Counted from the stretch's first letter, positions 53,977 to 62,948 are shown. The stretch: DNA of 64,000 nt from Pseudomonas sp. P8_241 (GCF_034008315.1 NZ_CP125377.1:4214501-4278500), one strand, 5' to 3'. Program-made: numbers and translations. The notes: generated by a model from the sequence alone, not told the origin.

Positions 53977-55449
53977 TTAACGGGGAGAATTCATACCCTT
54001 TTCAGGGGCAACCAACGTAAACGACAGGCGCACAGAGGTGCCCTCGCCCTCATGGCTGTTCAGCGTCACCGTACCGCCAAACCGCTCCATGATCCGCTTG
54101 ACCAATACCAGTCCGACGCCAAGCCCACCCTGCTTGGTGGTAAAGAAAGGGCGGAATGCCATGCGGCGCTGTTCCTCGGTCATCCCTTTGCCGGTGTCGC
54201 TGACCACCAGGCTCACCCGCTGAGCGTTGATCGGTTCTATCTTAAGGGTCAGGGTGCCGCCACGGTCCATGGCCTCCACCGCATTCGACAGCAGACTGTT
54301 GAGGATCTGCGTGAGCTGCACGTGTTGGCTCAGCACCATGGGAGTCTGTTCCGGCAGGAATTCGACACGGACCTTGGCCTTGGTGATTTGATACTCGTAG
54401 GCCATCAGGCTGTCATGCAGCGCTGCCACCAGATTGACCGGTTCGGGATCGTCGTTGAGCGGACGCAGGGATTGCAGCAACTCCCGTACCCATTTGGACA
54501 TGCGATCGACCTGGCCGATGATGTCGTTGATGTTCTTGTGCGCGGGCCCGGTGTCGAACTCCAGCGCCAGTTCGGCGCTGGAACGGATGGTCGCCAACGG
54601 ATTGCGCAAGCTGTGGGCCACCGCCGATGACATCTCGCCCAACGCCACAAACGTCTCATTGGTGATCAGTTGTTTTTGCTGCTCTGCCAGCAAAATCGCA
54701 GCGCGCCGCACGATCCAGTACAGGCCCAGGTAAATCAGGCCGCCGCCCAGGGCAGTGGCCAACCAGATCATCACCAACCCGCGCTCCATTCGGTTGATCA
54801 GGTCTTGCGGTTCTTTATAGATTTCGACCATGGCCGTGACCGTGCTGCCATCAGCGTCGAACAACGGAATGTAGTTCTCGATGAAAATGTATTCAGGGGG
54901 CACTACAAACTTTTGCTCCATGCGGGTCTTGTCGACATCGTGATAACTGGCCGACACCGGCGTCTTGGAGATGAACGCCCGATTGAGGTCGTCGTCGGCA
55001 TGAATCGTGGTGCCCATCAGAGACGGATTGGTCGACCAGATCACCATGCGGTCGGGGGCATAGATGTTGGCCAGGATCACGTCGGGCAGGTGCTCGATAT
55101 GGTCCAGAAATTCGCCTCGGGCACTGGCCCGGGCCAGTGGGTCAACGTCGGGAAAGTCGCGGTCCTTTCGCGGATCGAGCAATTCGCCCATGGTCCGCAC
55201 GTTGGGGATCGACACATGCCGCACCTCCGCCGCGGCAATCGCCTGAATGAATTGCGAGGTCAGTAACGCATCACGTTGCACGCTTTCGGTGATGACAAAA
55301 CGCGTCGAAACCGCCCCCAACGCCACGGCGACCGTGCCGATCACCGCCATGCTGATCAACGAAAACCAGCGCAACAGATTGAACGGCTGCTTGCGCGTAC
55401 TCAGGCGAATTTCGCTGTCGGACGGAAGTGCATCGGCAATTGTATTCAT
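53977..55449 (-). CDS. Sensor histidine kinase, second MnxS-like paralogue
   Basis: The protein has 490 residues from ATG 55449 (MNTIADALPSDSEIRL) after GAGAACC; in-frame ATGs at 55488 and 55473 are less well placed. Same plan as the kinase at 51099: membrane segment (RWFSLISMAVIGTVAVALGA), periplasmic domain, second segment, EMSSAVAHSLRNPLATIRSS, NAVEAMDRGG, DTGKGMTEEQRR and GGLGVGLVLVKRIMERFGGT. The shared TRFVxxESxxRD core next to TM1 shows the two arose by duplication, while the rest of the sensor region has diverged. In P. putida GB-1 the two kinases act in one pathway to the same regulator. It is convergently separated from nothing; its 5' end faces the fibre operon. Confidence 0.88.
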   Translation of the reverse strand: MNTIADALPSDSEIRLSTRKQPFNLLRWFSLISMAVIGTVAVALGAVSTRFVITESVQRDALLTSQFIQAIAAAEVRHVSIPNVRTMGELLDPRKDRDFPDVDPLARASARGEFLDHIEHLPDVILANIYAPDRMVIWSTNPSLMGTTIHADDDLNRAFISKTPVSASYHDVDKTRMEQKFVVPPEYIFIENYIPLFDADGSTVTAMVEIYKEPQDLINRMERGLVMIWLATALGGGLIYLGLYWIVRRAAILLAEQQKQLITNETFVALGEMSSAVAHSLRNPLATIRSSAELALEFDTGPAHKNINDIIGQVDRMSKWVRELLQSLRPLNDDPEPVNLVAALHDSLMAYEYQITKAKVRVEFLPEQTPMVLSQHVQLTQILNSLLSNAVEAMDRGGTLTLKIEPINAQRVSLVVSDTGKGMTEEQRRMAFRPFFTTKQGGLGVGLVLVKRIMERFGGTVTLNSHEGEGTSVRLSFTLVAPEKGMNSPR

Positions 55450-55654
55450 CGAGTGGTTCTCGGTAGACCCCATAGCTTTATAGCCCACTCATGGCGGATT
55501 GCCCCAATTCGGGTAATGCCTTTCCGCACCTCCCCCGCTCTCCCAATCCACCCCCAAACCTGGGGACAGTGGCCCTTTAGCGAAATCGCTGACTTGCTCC
55601 CCGACGCGCCCCGCAGGCCCGTGACGCGGGCACTTCGAGGCTGTTTTTACAAAT

Positions 55655-55670
55655 TGGTATGGAAGTTGCC
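55655..55670 (+). promoter_or_regulatory. Sigma-54 promoter of the curli-like fibre operon
   Basis: TGGTATGGAAGTTGCC has GG at 55656-55657 and GC at 55668-55669 with exactly 10 bases between, and TTGC at -12. It lies 58 bases before the first gene. About 100 bases upstream CCCCA-AACC-TGGGG (55550-55563) is an inverted repeat that could bind an activator. A TGGGGAC core also occurs upstream of the SCO1 promoter. Confidence 0.75.
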
Positions 55671-55727
55671 GAAGTCCTGTCAACTGGCCCATATCAAGGG
55701 ACAGGTACTCTGATAGAGGGAATACTC

Positions 55728-57074
55728 ATGCACCCTTTACTGTCGAAAACCGCGATCGCCTTGATCGTTACCGCTTTTGCCCAAGGCGCTGCCCAGGCGG
55801 CGCTGTTTGCTGTTGACCCCGGACCCTACCTGCCTGCCAATGGGAGCTTCGCCTCCTGGTACCAGGACACCCATGGCAGAACCCTCGATCTATGCCTGTC
55901 CAAGGCTGTCAGTTCTCGCGTCCCAAGTGCGCCGGGCGCCCCCACTTACATGTGCAATTTGCTGCCGACCCCCGGCGTATTTGACGACGCGCAACCGATC
56001 GTTTTCCCGACCAACTTTCCCGACGAAGCGTTCTGGTTTACCGCCGATGGCGCGATTGTCGATGCGGCCCGAGGCATTGACCTGACCTACGTGTCGGCCA
56101 TCGAAGCCGCGTTCGCCGCTGAAGAACCCGTCGAAGGTGACCAGGTCAGCTTCGCCCGTATCCGCATTCGCGTCGACGTGCCTACCGCCGGCACCTATAT
56201 CATCACTCACCCTTACGGCGTCGACGTCTTCAACATCGATACTCCTGGGCGCCGCGCCATCAACATGACTCGAGACATCGGCATCGGCACGCCGAAAACC
56301 TACGACGGCGCCCTCAAGGGTGACATCGGTCCGTTCCTGCGCAGTGTCAACGGCCCCTACACCGAAACCAATCCGCTCACCGGTACCGCTGAACAATTCG
56401 TTGGCGACCCGAACCTCTCGGAAGCTGTCACCGGCAGTCCGTTCAACACCAACTTCATCCGCATCGAAGGCCCCAATGGCCTGGACTTGCGTACCGACGC
56501 CTTCGCCGTTTCCGGCAAGTTGTCGACTGTCGTGCGGCCGACGCCCGTCATTGCCGAACGCAGCACGTATTCGCGCAAAGCCGGCGCCAGCGCTCCGGTG
56601 GCCCAGCAGGACGTGTTCGTCATGGCACCACCGGCGCCTGCCACCGTGACCCTGGACAGCAACAGCCCGGTGTTGAACCTGATTGAAGCCAACACCACGG
56701 GCCACTGGTACACCCAGTCCCCTGAAAACCCGACGTTGCCAAGCATGTTGCAAGTCACCGCTGACAACCACGTGGCTATTGCCAGCAGCACTCCGACCAC
56801 GATTGCCATGCCCTTGACTGACCTGGTGGTGATCTCACGTGCCGAGTACAGCCTGAGCAGCGGGCTTATCACGATTGTGGCCTCGACCAGCGATGAAACC
56901 TCACCACCGGTGCTCACCGCCACCACCGGCACTGGCGTCGCCATCGGCGCGTTGAGCGGTGACGGCGCAGTGAAAAGCCTGGCCACCGGCATCACGCCGA
57001 ATCCGCCAGCCAGGGTCCATGTGTCGTCTTCCAATGGCGGCGGCGACACCGAAGAAGTGGTCATCGTGCAATGA
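55728..57074 (+). CDS. Secreted protein, first of two paralogues in the fibre operon
   Basis: The protein has 448 residues from ATG 55728 after AGAGGGAAT. Signal peptide ends AQGAAQA. The mature N-terminus FAVDPGPYLPANGSFASWYQ is followed by SSRV, YMCNLLPTPGVFDDAQPIVF, EAFWFTADG, RIRIRVDVPTAGTYIITHPY and TGSPFNTNFIRIEGPNG. All of these recur almost word for word in the protein at 57110 over about 330 residues. The last 150 residues are beta-rich (VVISRAEYSLSSGLITIVAS) and end TEEVVIVQ. No database family comes to mind. It is likely an extracellular or surface beta protein, secreted through Sec, made together with the curli-like subunits. Confidence 0.75.
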   Translation: MHPLLSKTAIALIVTAFAQGAAQAALFAVDPGPYLPANGSFASWYQDTHGRTLDLCLSKAVSSRVPSAPGAPTYMCNLLPTPGVFDDAQPIVFPTNFPDEAFWFTADGAIVDAARGIDLTYVSAIEAAFAAEEPVEGDQVSFARIRIRVDVPTAGTYIITHPYGVDVFNIDTPGRRAINMTRDIGIGTPKTYDGALKGDIGPFLRSVNGPYTETNPLTGTAEQFVGDPNLSEAVTGSPFNTNFIRIEGPNGLDLRTDAFAVSGKLSTVVRPTPVIAERSTYSRKAGASAPVAQQDVFVMAPPAPATVTLDSNSPVLNLIEANTTGHWYTQSPENPTLPSMLQVTADNHVAIASSTPTTIAMPLTDLVVISRAEYSLSSGLITIVASTSDETSPPVLTATTGTGVAIGALSGDGAVKSLATGITPNPPARVHVSSSNGGGDTEEVVIVQ

Positions 57075-57109
57075 ACGCTCACATGCCCAGATCCTCATCA
57101 GGAGGCATC

Positions 57110-59338
57110 ATGAACAATTGGCCACGCCTGGCGCTCAACGCCCTGGGACTGACTCTATCGCTGTCCGGCAGTGCATTCGCGCAACTCGCTGCCGTCGACC
57201 CCGGCCCCTACACCTTCGCCACGGGGAAATTCCCCATGTGGTATCAGGACACCAACAATCTTTCGATGGAATTGTGCCAATCACGGGCGGCGAGTTCGCG
57301 GGTAGCGGTCAGCGTGCCACCGGCTTACATGTGCACCCTGCTGCCGGAACCTGGTGTGTACGACGACACCCAGCCCATGGTGTTCCCTGACAACTGGCCA
57401 CCGGAAGCCTTCTGGTTCCTGGCCGAGACGAACATCCCCAACAACGGCGCCGGCTACGGCATGGACGTCTACGTGGCCGGTATCGAAGCGGCATTCGCCT
57501 CGGAAAACCCGGTCGATGGCGATCAGCAAAGTTTCGCGCGGATCCGTATCCGCGTGAACGTGCCCACTGCGGGCACCTACACCATCACTCACCCGTACGG
57601 CGTGGAAACGGTCAACGTCACCACACCGGGACGCCGCGCCATCAACATCACCAAGGACATCGGCATCGGCGCTCCGGGCAATTTCAGCGGCGCCGTGGGC
57701 GGTGCAATCGGGCCGTTCCTGAAAAGTGTCAACGCGCCCTACACCGAAGTGAACCCGGACACCGGCGCCGTCGAAACCTACGTCGGCGATCCGAACCTCA
57801 CTGAAGCCGTCACCGGCAGCCCGTTCAACACCAACTTCGTGCGCATCGTGGGCCCGGCCGGGACCATCCAGACCAACCTGTTCACGGTGGCCGGCAAGGT
57901 GCTCGACAGCCGGGCGCAGACGCCGGTGGAAATCGACCGTGCCTCTTATCGCCGCACCGGAGCCGGAACCCGCGTAGAGGTCTTTGCCAAGTCAGGCAAC
58001 AGCTCGAGCTTGTGCTTCCGCGAATCCGTCGCCCTTGTCCCCGGACCGCCACCAACGCCGTGCCAGACCACTATGTGGGGCGACGACCATGGCCAGTTCT
58101 TCGCTAATCGCCTGTTCACCGGCAACGTGCCTCCAGTTGTTGTGGTCACCGCGACCAACCCGGCCGGCACCACTCGTCCCACGGCTGTCTCGAGCAAGCT
58201 CAGCGACATCGTGAAAATCCAGACGGCTCGCTACGACTGGAACAATCACAGCCTGCTGATCGAAGCCACGTCCTCCGATGAAACCGTGGTTCCGGATATG
58301 GTCGCCCAGGGCTTCGGACGCCTGTCGAAGAATGGCACCCTGCAACGCCTGACTGTCTCCGATCTGCCCCAACCACCGGCCACTGTCACGGTCAAATCGG
58401 CGGCGGGCGGCGCGGACACAGAAGCTGTCGTGGTGGCTGGTTCGGCACCGGACACCGGCGAGAACCGGGCGCCGATCGCGGTCTCTGATGCTGGCTCCAC
58501 CGGCTTCGGGGTACCGGTCACCCTCAACCTGCTGGCCAACGACAATGACCCGGATGGCGACACGCCGCTGAGCATCACGGAGCTGACTCCACCGGCCGCA
58601 GGCCAGGGCACCGTGGCATTGAGCGGTACGACTGCGGTGGTCTATACCCCGCCGGCCGTTGTCAACGGATTGCTGACCACAACCTTCACCTACAAGGCGA
58701 TGGACGCCAAAGGCCTGGCCTCGAGCACTGCGGCGACCGTGACCGTCACCGTTGCGCCTAACCAGTCTCCGGTGGCCGTGGTCGACAACATCTCGGTGCA
58801 GGGCTCATCGCCAATCACGATCAACGTGCTGGCCAACGACACGGATCCGGAGGGCAACGTACCGCTGGCGGTCGCCAGTGTCACCCCACCGGCGGCAGGG
58901 CGCGGCACGGTAAGCATCAGTGGTGCGGCCGTCGTCTACACCCCGCCGGCAACGATCCTGGCACCGTTCACCACGACCTTCACCTACGTCGCCCGGGACA
59001 GCTTCGGCGCCCTGTCGGCACCGGCCACGGTCACCGTGCAAGTGTCGCCAGCCGTGGTCCTGGAAGTGTTCAACGTAACGGCGTCCTCGGTCACTGCCCG
59101 TGCCGGAGGCCGCTTTACCTGGGCCTTCACCGGTACGTCGTCGGCGCTCCTCGGTAACTCGGTCACCATCCAGGTCACCACGCCGACCGGGTTGGTCACC
59201 CTCGGCACCGTCCCTGTGGCGATTACCGGGCGCTGGACCATGAACCTGACCAACGCGGTCGTTCCATCGGTCAACCCGACGGCAACCATCCGTTCCGCCG
59301 CCGGCTCCGTGCGCAACGTCGCGGTCACCGTGCAGTAA
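57110..59338 (+). CDS. Secreted protein with cadherin/Ig-like repeats, second paralogue in the fibre operon
   Basis: The protein has 742 residues from ATG 57110 after GGAGG. Signal peptide ends SGSAFA. Residues about 25-340 repeat the domain of its upstream neighbour (AAVDPGPYTFATGKFPMWYQ, YMCTLLPEPGVYDDTQPMVF, THPYGVETVNVTTPGRRAIN). A beta-rich segment follows (NNHSLLIEATSSDETVVPDM). Then two tandem cadherin-like/Ig-like units start NRAPIAVSD (about 450) and NQSPVAVVD (about 551), with NLLANDNDPDGD and NVLANDTDPEGN calcium-type motifs. A final beta domain of about 100 residues follows. There are no retention signals. It looks like an adhesive matrix protein, perhaps bridging cells and the amyloid fibres encoded next. 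Confidence 0.78.
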   Translation: MNNWPRLALNALGLTLSLSGSAFAQLAAVDPGPYTFATGKFPMWYQDTNNLSMELCQSRAASSRVAVSVPPAYMCTLLPEPGVYDDTQPMVFPDNWPPEAFWFLAETNIPNNGAGYGMDVYVAGIEAAFASENPVDGDQQSFARIRIRVNVPTAGTYTITHPYGVETVNVTTPGRRAINITKDIGIGAPGNFSGAVGGAIGPFLKSVNAPYTEVNPDTGAVETYVGDPNLTEAVTGSPFNTNFVRIVGPAGTIQTNLFTVAGKVLDSRAQTPVEIDRASYRRTGAGTRVEVFAKSGNSSSLCFRESVALVPGPPPTPCQTTMWGDDHGQFFANRLFTGNVPPVVVVTATNPAGTTRPTAVSSKLSDIVKIQTARYDWNNHSLLIEATSSDETVVPDMVAQGFGRLSKNGTLQRLTVSDLPQPPATVTVKSAAGGADTEAVVVAGSAPDTGENRAPIAVSDAGSTGFGVPVTLNLLANDNDPDGDTPLSITELTPPAAGQGTVALSGTTAVVYTPPAVVNGLLTTTFTYKAMDAKGLASSTAATVTVTVAPNQSPVAVVDNISVQGSSPITINVLANDTDPEGNVPLAVASVTPPAAGRGTVSISGAAVVYTPPATILAPFTTTFTYVARDSFGALSAPATVTVQVSPAVVLEVFNVTASSVTARAGGRFTWAFTGTSSALLGNSVTIQVTTPTGLVTLGTVPVAITGRWTMNLTNAVVPSVNPTATIRSAAGSVRNVAVTVQ

Positions 59339-59398
59339 CCGCTTGCCCCACCGGCCGGTACAGCCGGTGGGGCAAGCCTTCAACCCAAGGACTTCGCC

Positions 59399-59860
59399 AT
59401 GAAAACGTCGACCGCTGCCCTGCTCTGCCTGCTTCTGCTCTGCAGCAGTGCTGGCGTGCGCGCCGATGACTTGATGGAAAACGAAGACCTCGGCCCCGGT
59501 GGCGATCTCGGTGAGTTGCCACCACCCATAGGCCAACACGCTCTGATCGATCAGAACGGGCAGGCCAACCTCGCGCTGTTGCAACAGAACGGTCAGTCGT
59601 TGCTCGGCACCATTGTCCAGTCGGGCAGCAACCAGGAGGCTTATATCCTGCAACAAGGGAATGACCTGATGGCCATGATCAACCAGCAAGGTTCCGGCAA
59701 CGCCGCCTCGATTACCCAGAACGGCAGCCATAACCGCGCGCAGATTTCCCAGAACGGCAACAACAACGACGCCAGCATCGAACAGGCCGGCGCGGGGCTG
59801 CAAAGCGCCGTGACCCAGTCCGGGAACGGCATGAGCGTTTCGGTCAAACAGTATCGCTAA
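59399..59860 (+). CDS. Curli-like (CsgB-like) repeat protein
   Basis: The protein has 153 residues with signal peptide ending GVRA. After an acidic leader (DDLMENEDLGPGGDLGELPP) come about eight imperfect curlin repeats of the form Q-x-G-x4-N-x5-Q: IDQNGQANLALLQQNGQS, INQQGSGNAASITQNGSHNR and ISQNGNNNDASIEQ. It ends with a basic SVKQYR tail, recalling the C-terminal repeat of the nucleator CsgB. Size fits CsgA/CsgB (about 150). It lies directly before the giant curlin-repeat protein with a 27-base gap, so nucleator plus fibre subunit is the natural reading. csgE, csgF and csgG are not in the window. Confidence 0.82.
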   Translation: MKTSTAALLCLLLLCSSAGVRADDLMENEDLGPGGDLGELPPPIGQHALIDQNGQANLALLQQNGQSLLGTIVQSGSNQEAYILQQGNDLMAMINQQGSGNAASITQNGSHNRAQISQNGNNNDASIEQAGAGLQSAVTQSGNGMSVSVKQYR

Positions 59861-59887
59861 AGCACTGCACCACCTGGAGGTTTCATC

Positions 59888-61336
59888 ATGTTCAAATTGA
59901 CGCCCATTACCGCCGCCATCCTGGTCATTGTCAGTGCCCAGGCGATGGCTGACGACAGCCTGTCCAACCAGGACCAGGTCGGGACAGCCAACATCGCCGA
60001 TGTGAAGCAGAACCTGGCCCCGTTCAGTACCGCCACCCAACAGCAGTTCGGGGAAGGTAATGATGCGGCCGCCGTGCAGGATAACGCGAGCAGCACCATC
60101 GACCAGACGCAGATCGGTGATTTCAACGCCGGCTACGCCGAACAGCTTTACGAGAACGGCAGCACTATCACCCAACAACAATCGGGCACCACTAACGTCA
60201 GCCACGCCAGTCAGTCGATCGGCGTGGGTAGCAGCGAAGCATTGCAACAACAACAGGGCAACGGCAACTTCTCTTTCATCTATCAGGACAGTCAGGACGG
60301 CACGTCGGCCAAGAGTTTGCAGTTCGGTGACTTCAACGAAACCAACATCGAACAAATGGAGGTAGGCGTTGGCAATAACGCGCAAATCCAGCAGAGCGGC
60401 AACTTCAACTACGGCACCGCCGAGCAGGTGTTCCACAACGGAGGCCAGATCGGCATCGACCAGACCGGTGACGGCAACTATGCCTATGGCGATCAGCGCA
60501 ATGGTGAGGGCGGCAACGTGGCCATCAACCAGTTTGGCAACGGCAACGGCACCGAGGTCTGGCAGGAAAGCCAGCTTCCCAGCGAAGCCGCCGTCAACCA
60601 GATTGGTAACAGCAACGAAACAGTGGTCGACCAGAGTTACGGCGAAAGCAACGTGGCCCAAGTGCTGCAAGTGGGTGATCTGAACGCGATCTACGCCGAC
60701 CAGTTCGAGTCGATCGGCTCGACGGTCGCGCTGTACCAAGAGGGCACCGGCAACGTGCACTTCACCTATCAGAGTGGCGACAGTCACGTGCTCAATGCCA
60801 ACTCGGTGGGTGACGGCAACAAGGTCTATGCCAGCAATTGGAAGGGCCCGCAAGCCGGCGGTCAGTTCGGTACCGGCCAACGTGCAACCATCAACCAGAA
60901 CGGCAACGAAAACATCGCCAACTTTACGCAGAATGGCGAGGGCCATATCGTCACGACCAATCAGAGCGGTACTGGCAACAAAACCACGATCAGCCAGGCT
61001 GACTCTTACAACGAGCTGTATTTCGACCAGAACGGCTCCGACAACATCCTGATCTCCGATCAGCGTGGTACCACCAACCTGGCCGTCGGCACCACCAGCG
61101 GAACCGGCAACACCACCGAGTTCGACCAGTCCGGCACCGGAAACCTGGCCAATACCACCCAGCTGTATGGCAGCGACAACATGATCACTGTCAAACAGGC
61201 TGACACCATGAACGTGGCCTATGTCACCCAGGGCGGCACCGGCAACATCGCCAGCGTCGATCAGAGTGGCATGACCCAGACTGCCAACGTGCAGCAATAT
61301 GGATCGGCCAACCAGGCAACCGTGTTGCAGCAGTAA
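59888..61336 (+). CDS. Giant curli-like repeat protein (fibre subunit candidate)
   Basis: The protein has 482 residues behind GGAGG, with a signal peptide ending AQAMA. The whole mature protein is made of curlin-type repeats of 16-23 residues; I count about 27. Examples are QIGDFNAGYAEQLYENG, QTGDGNYAYGDQRNGEGG, QIGNSNETVVDQSYGESN and SGTGNLANTTQLYGSDN. It ends with YGSANQATVLQQ. E. coli CsgA has five such repeats, so this is several times longer. There are almost no charged clusters or cysteines. By analogy it should form a beta-solenoid amyloid outside the cell. It is followed at once by a terminator, so it closes the sigma-54 operon. Confidence 0.85.
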   Translation: MFKLTPITAAILVIVSAQAMADDSLSNQDQVGTANIADVKQNLAPFSTATQQQFGEGNDAAAVQDNASSTIDQTQIGDFNAGYAEQLYENGSTITQQQSGTTNVSHASQSIGVGSSEALQQQQGNGNFSFIYQDSQDGTSAKSLQFGDFNETNIEQMEVGVGNNAQIQQSGNFNYGTAEQVFHNGGQIGIDQTGDGNYAYGDQRNGEGGNVAINQFGNGNGTEVWQESQLPSEAAVNQIGNSNETVVDQSYGESNVAQVLQVGDLNAIYADQFESIGSTVALYQEGTGNVHFTYQSGDSHVLNANSVGDGNKVYASNWKGPQAGGQFGTGQRATINQNGNENIANFTQNGEGHIVTTNQSGTGNKTTISQADSYNELYFDQNGSDNILISDQRGTTNLAVGTTSGTGNTTEFDQSGTGNLANTTQLYGSDNMITVKQADTMNVAYVTQGGTGNIASVDQSGMTQTANVQQYGSANQATVLQQ

Positions 61337-61348
61337 TTGCCAGGCATG

Positions 61349-61386
61349 AAAAACCGCGGCCCTTGGGAAGAGCCGCGGTTTTTTTT
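61349..61386 (+). terminator. Terminator of the curli-like operon
   Basis: AACCGCGGC (61352-61360) and GCCGCGGTT (61372-61380) with an 11-base loop, flanked by A's and a run of T's to 61386. Strong in both directions, 13 bases after the last stop. Confidence 0.9.
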
Positions 61387-61401
61387 CTGGGCGTAGCACC
61401 C

Positions 61402-61500
61402 TGTAGGAGCGAGCCTGCTCGCGATGGACTCAAGAGCGCCGCGTTGAGGCAATCAGAACGCGTCATCGTTGACGACCATCGCGAGCAGGCTCGCTCCTAC
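61402..61500. repeat. REP/BIME pair
   Basis: TGTAGGAGCGAGCCTGCTCG and inverted CGAGCAGGCTCGCTCCTACA around a spacer containing CGTCATCGTTGACGACC. Confidence 0.85.
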
Positions 61501-61515
61501 AAAGACCCGTGCGGA

Positions 61516-62937
61516 TTAACCAATCGCGCCTCGGACAAGCCGCTGCGCCAGCGCCTTTGCCTGACTCGCCACATCCGTCACCGCCGTGCTTTCCCACCAC
61601 ATTCCACGCAATGGCGGCCCCATGGCAAACAAACGGCTGGCAGCCTGACCGTCGATGTTCAACACCGCGCCGTCAACCTCGGCAGCAATGCCCAAAGCCA
61701 ACGGCCCCGGCTGAACCAGCCCGCGGGCCAGCAGTTGCTGTGGCAATGGGCGTGCGACCCGGCGCCAGTCATATTCGATGCCGCTGGAGTTGATCAATGC
61801 TGCGCCGGTGACGACACCGGTGTGCGCTTGACCGCGACGTCGCAGGCGAATACTCACCCGGTCGCCGGTTGAAGACTCAAGTCCCTTGAAAGAAGCGGCG
61901 TGAATCCGCAATCGTCCTTCTTTATATAAGCGCGCCACCAATTCAGCGCTCAGCGGCGGCGAGCGGTGGTGATGGCTTTCCCACCACGGCCGTACATGCC
62001 GCACAAACTGCCGACGCTGCACGTCGCTGGCCTGATGCCACAAGCGGCCGATATGCGCGCGTACCGTGTCCAGCGGCGCCTGCCAGTCGATGCCTTGGGC
62101 GATGGCGTCCCGGCAGTGCCGACGAAGCTCGCGCATCAGCTGACGAGGTGTGCGAATGCTGTAGTCCTCAGCGAGAAAATCCTCCCATGCCGGAGGCTGG
62201 CGGCGCACATGGGGCAGCAAGCCATGTCGGGAAAACACTTCAATCGGCCCGCGATGCCCGGCCTGCTCCAGCGAGACCACGGCATCGACCATGGTCAGGC
62301 CGGACCCGATGATCAACACCGTCGACTGCGGATCGAGCTGCTGCATGGCCGCAACATCCCATGGATCGAGTGCGGCGGCGTTAAGGCCGCTGGATTCGGT
62401 TTGTGGTGTCCGCGCGGCGGGGAACATGCCTGTGGCCAGCACGGCAAATGCTCCGCGCAAGCAACGGCCGTCACTCAAGGTCAACCGCACGGCCTCGGCA
62501 TCGGTTTGCAAATCGACCACTTCGGCCTGCACGTGCTCAAGCGTCGAGCCGTTCAGAGCCCCCATCGCCTGCGCTTCTCTGAGACGTTGCTGCGCGTAAA
62601 GACCGAAAATCCCCCGAGGCGGAAACAGTTCGCTGATCGGCACAGGTTGTTGATCCGACTCTGGCCAGCCGCCGTCAGCAATATAGCGAGTCAGCCATTG
62701 GGTCAGGTCATCCGCATTGTCCGGGTCGACGCTCATCCGCGCGGCATTGCCGTTGAGCGTATGCCCCAATTCCACGGCACTGTAAGCTTCGCCCCGCCCC
62801 AGCTCCGCCCGAGGTTCGATCACCCGTACGCGCCGCTGTCCCGGCAGACGCAGCAACTGCGCCGCCAGCATCGTGCCGCTGAGCCCGCCGCCGACAATCA
62901 GGATATCCGCGTCACTGTTCAAGCCCTGCTCCATCAT
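61516..62937 (-). CDS. FAD/NAD(P)-binding protein
   Basis: The protein has 473 residues behind AGGGAGTGC. N-terminal FAD Rossmann fingerprint ILIVGGGLSGTMLAAQLLRL, with RVIEPRAELGRGEAYSAVEL. Second nucleotide-binding site VLIIGSGLTMVDAVVSLEQA in the middle. This FAD-NAD(P)-binding (PF13454-like) architecture is found in putative hydroxylases and HCN-synthase-like proteins; the reaction is not known. It starts 11 bases after the XRE-cupin gene and is likely co-transcribed with it. Confidence 0.85.
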   Translation of the reverse strand: MMEQGLNSDADILIVGGGLSGTMLAAQLLRLPGQRRVRVIEPRAELGRGEAYSAVELGHTLNGNAARMSVDPDNADDLTQWLTRYIADGGWPESDQQPVPISELFPPRGIFGLYAQQRLREAQAMGALNGSTLEHVQAEVVDLQTDAEAVRLTLSDGRCLRGAFAVLATGMFPAARTPQTESSGLNAAALDPWDVAAMQQLDPQSTVLIIGSGLTMVDAVVSLEQAGHRGPIEVFSRHGLLPHVRRQPPAWEDFLAEDYSIRTPRQLMRELRRHCRDAIAQGIDWQAPLDTVRAHIGRLWHQASDVQRRQFVRHVRPWWESHHHRSPPLSAELVARLYKEGRLRIHAASFKGLESSTGDRVSIRLRRRGQAHTGVVTGAALINSSGIEYDWRRVARPLPQQLLARGLVQPGPLALGIAAEVDGAVLNIDGQAASRLFAMGPPLRGMWWESTAVTDVASQAKALAQRLVRGAIG

Positions 62938-62948
62938 GCACTCCCTGT

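Noticed and set aside
59500..61330. DNA-level tandem repeats in the curli-like genes
   Set aside because: The periodicity is at protein level (Q-x-G-x-x-N units) with diverged codons, not a satellite or CRISPR.
58805..61399. Open reverse-strand frame of about 860 codons opposite the curli-like genes
   Set aside because: It is antisense to the highly regular curlin repeats and to the cadherin-like gene; its composition mirrors their codons and it has no domain or ribosome site.
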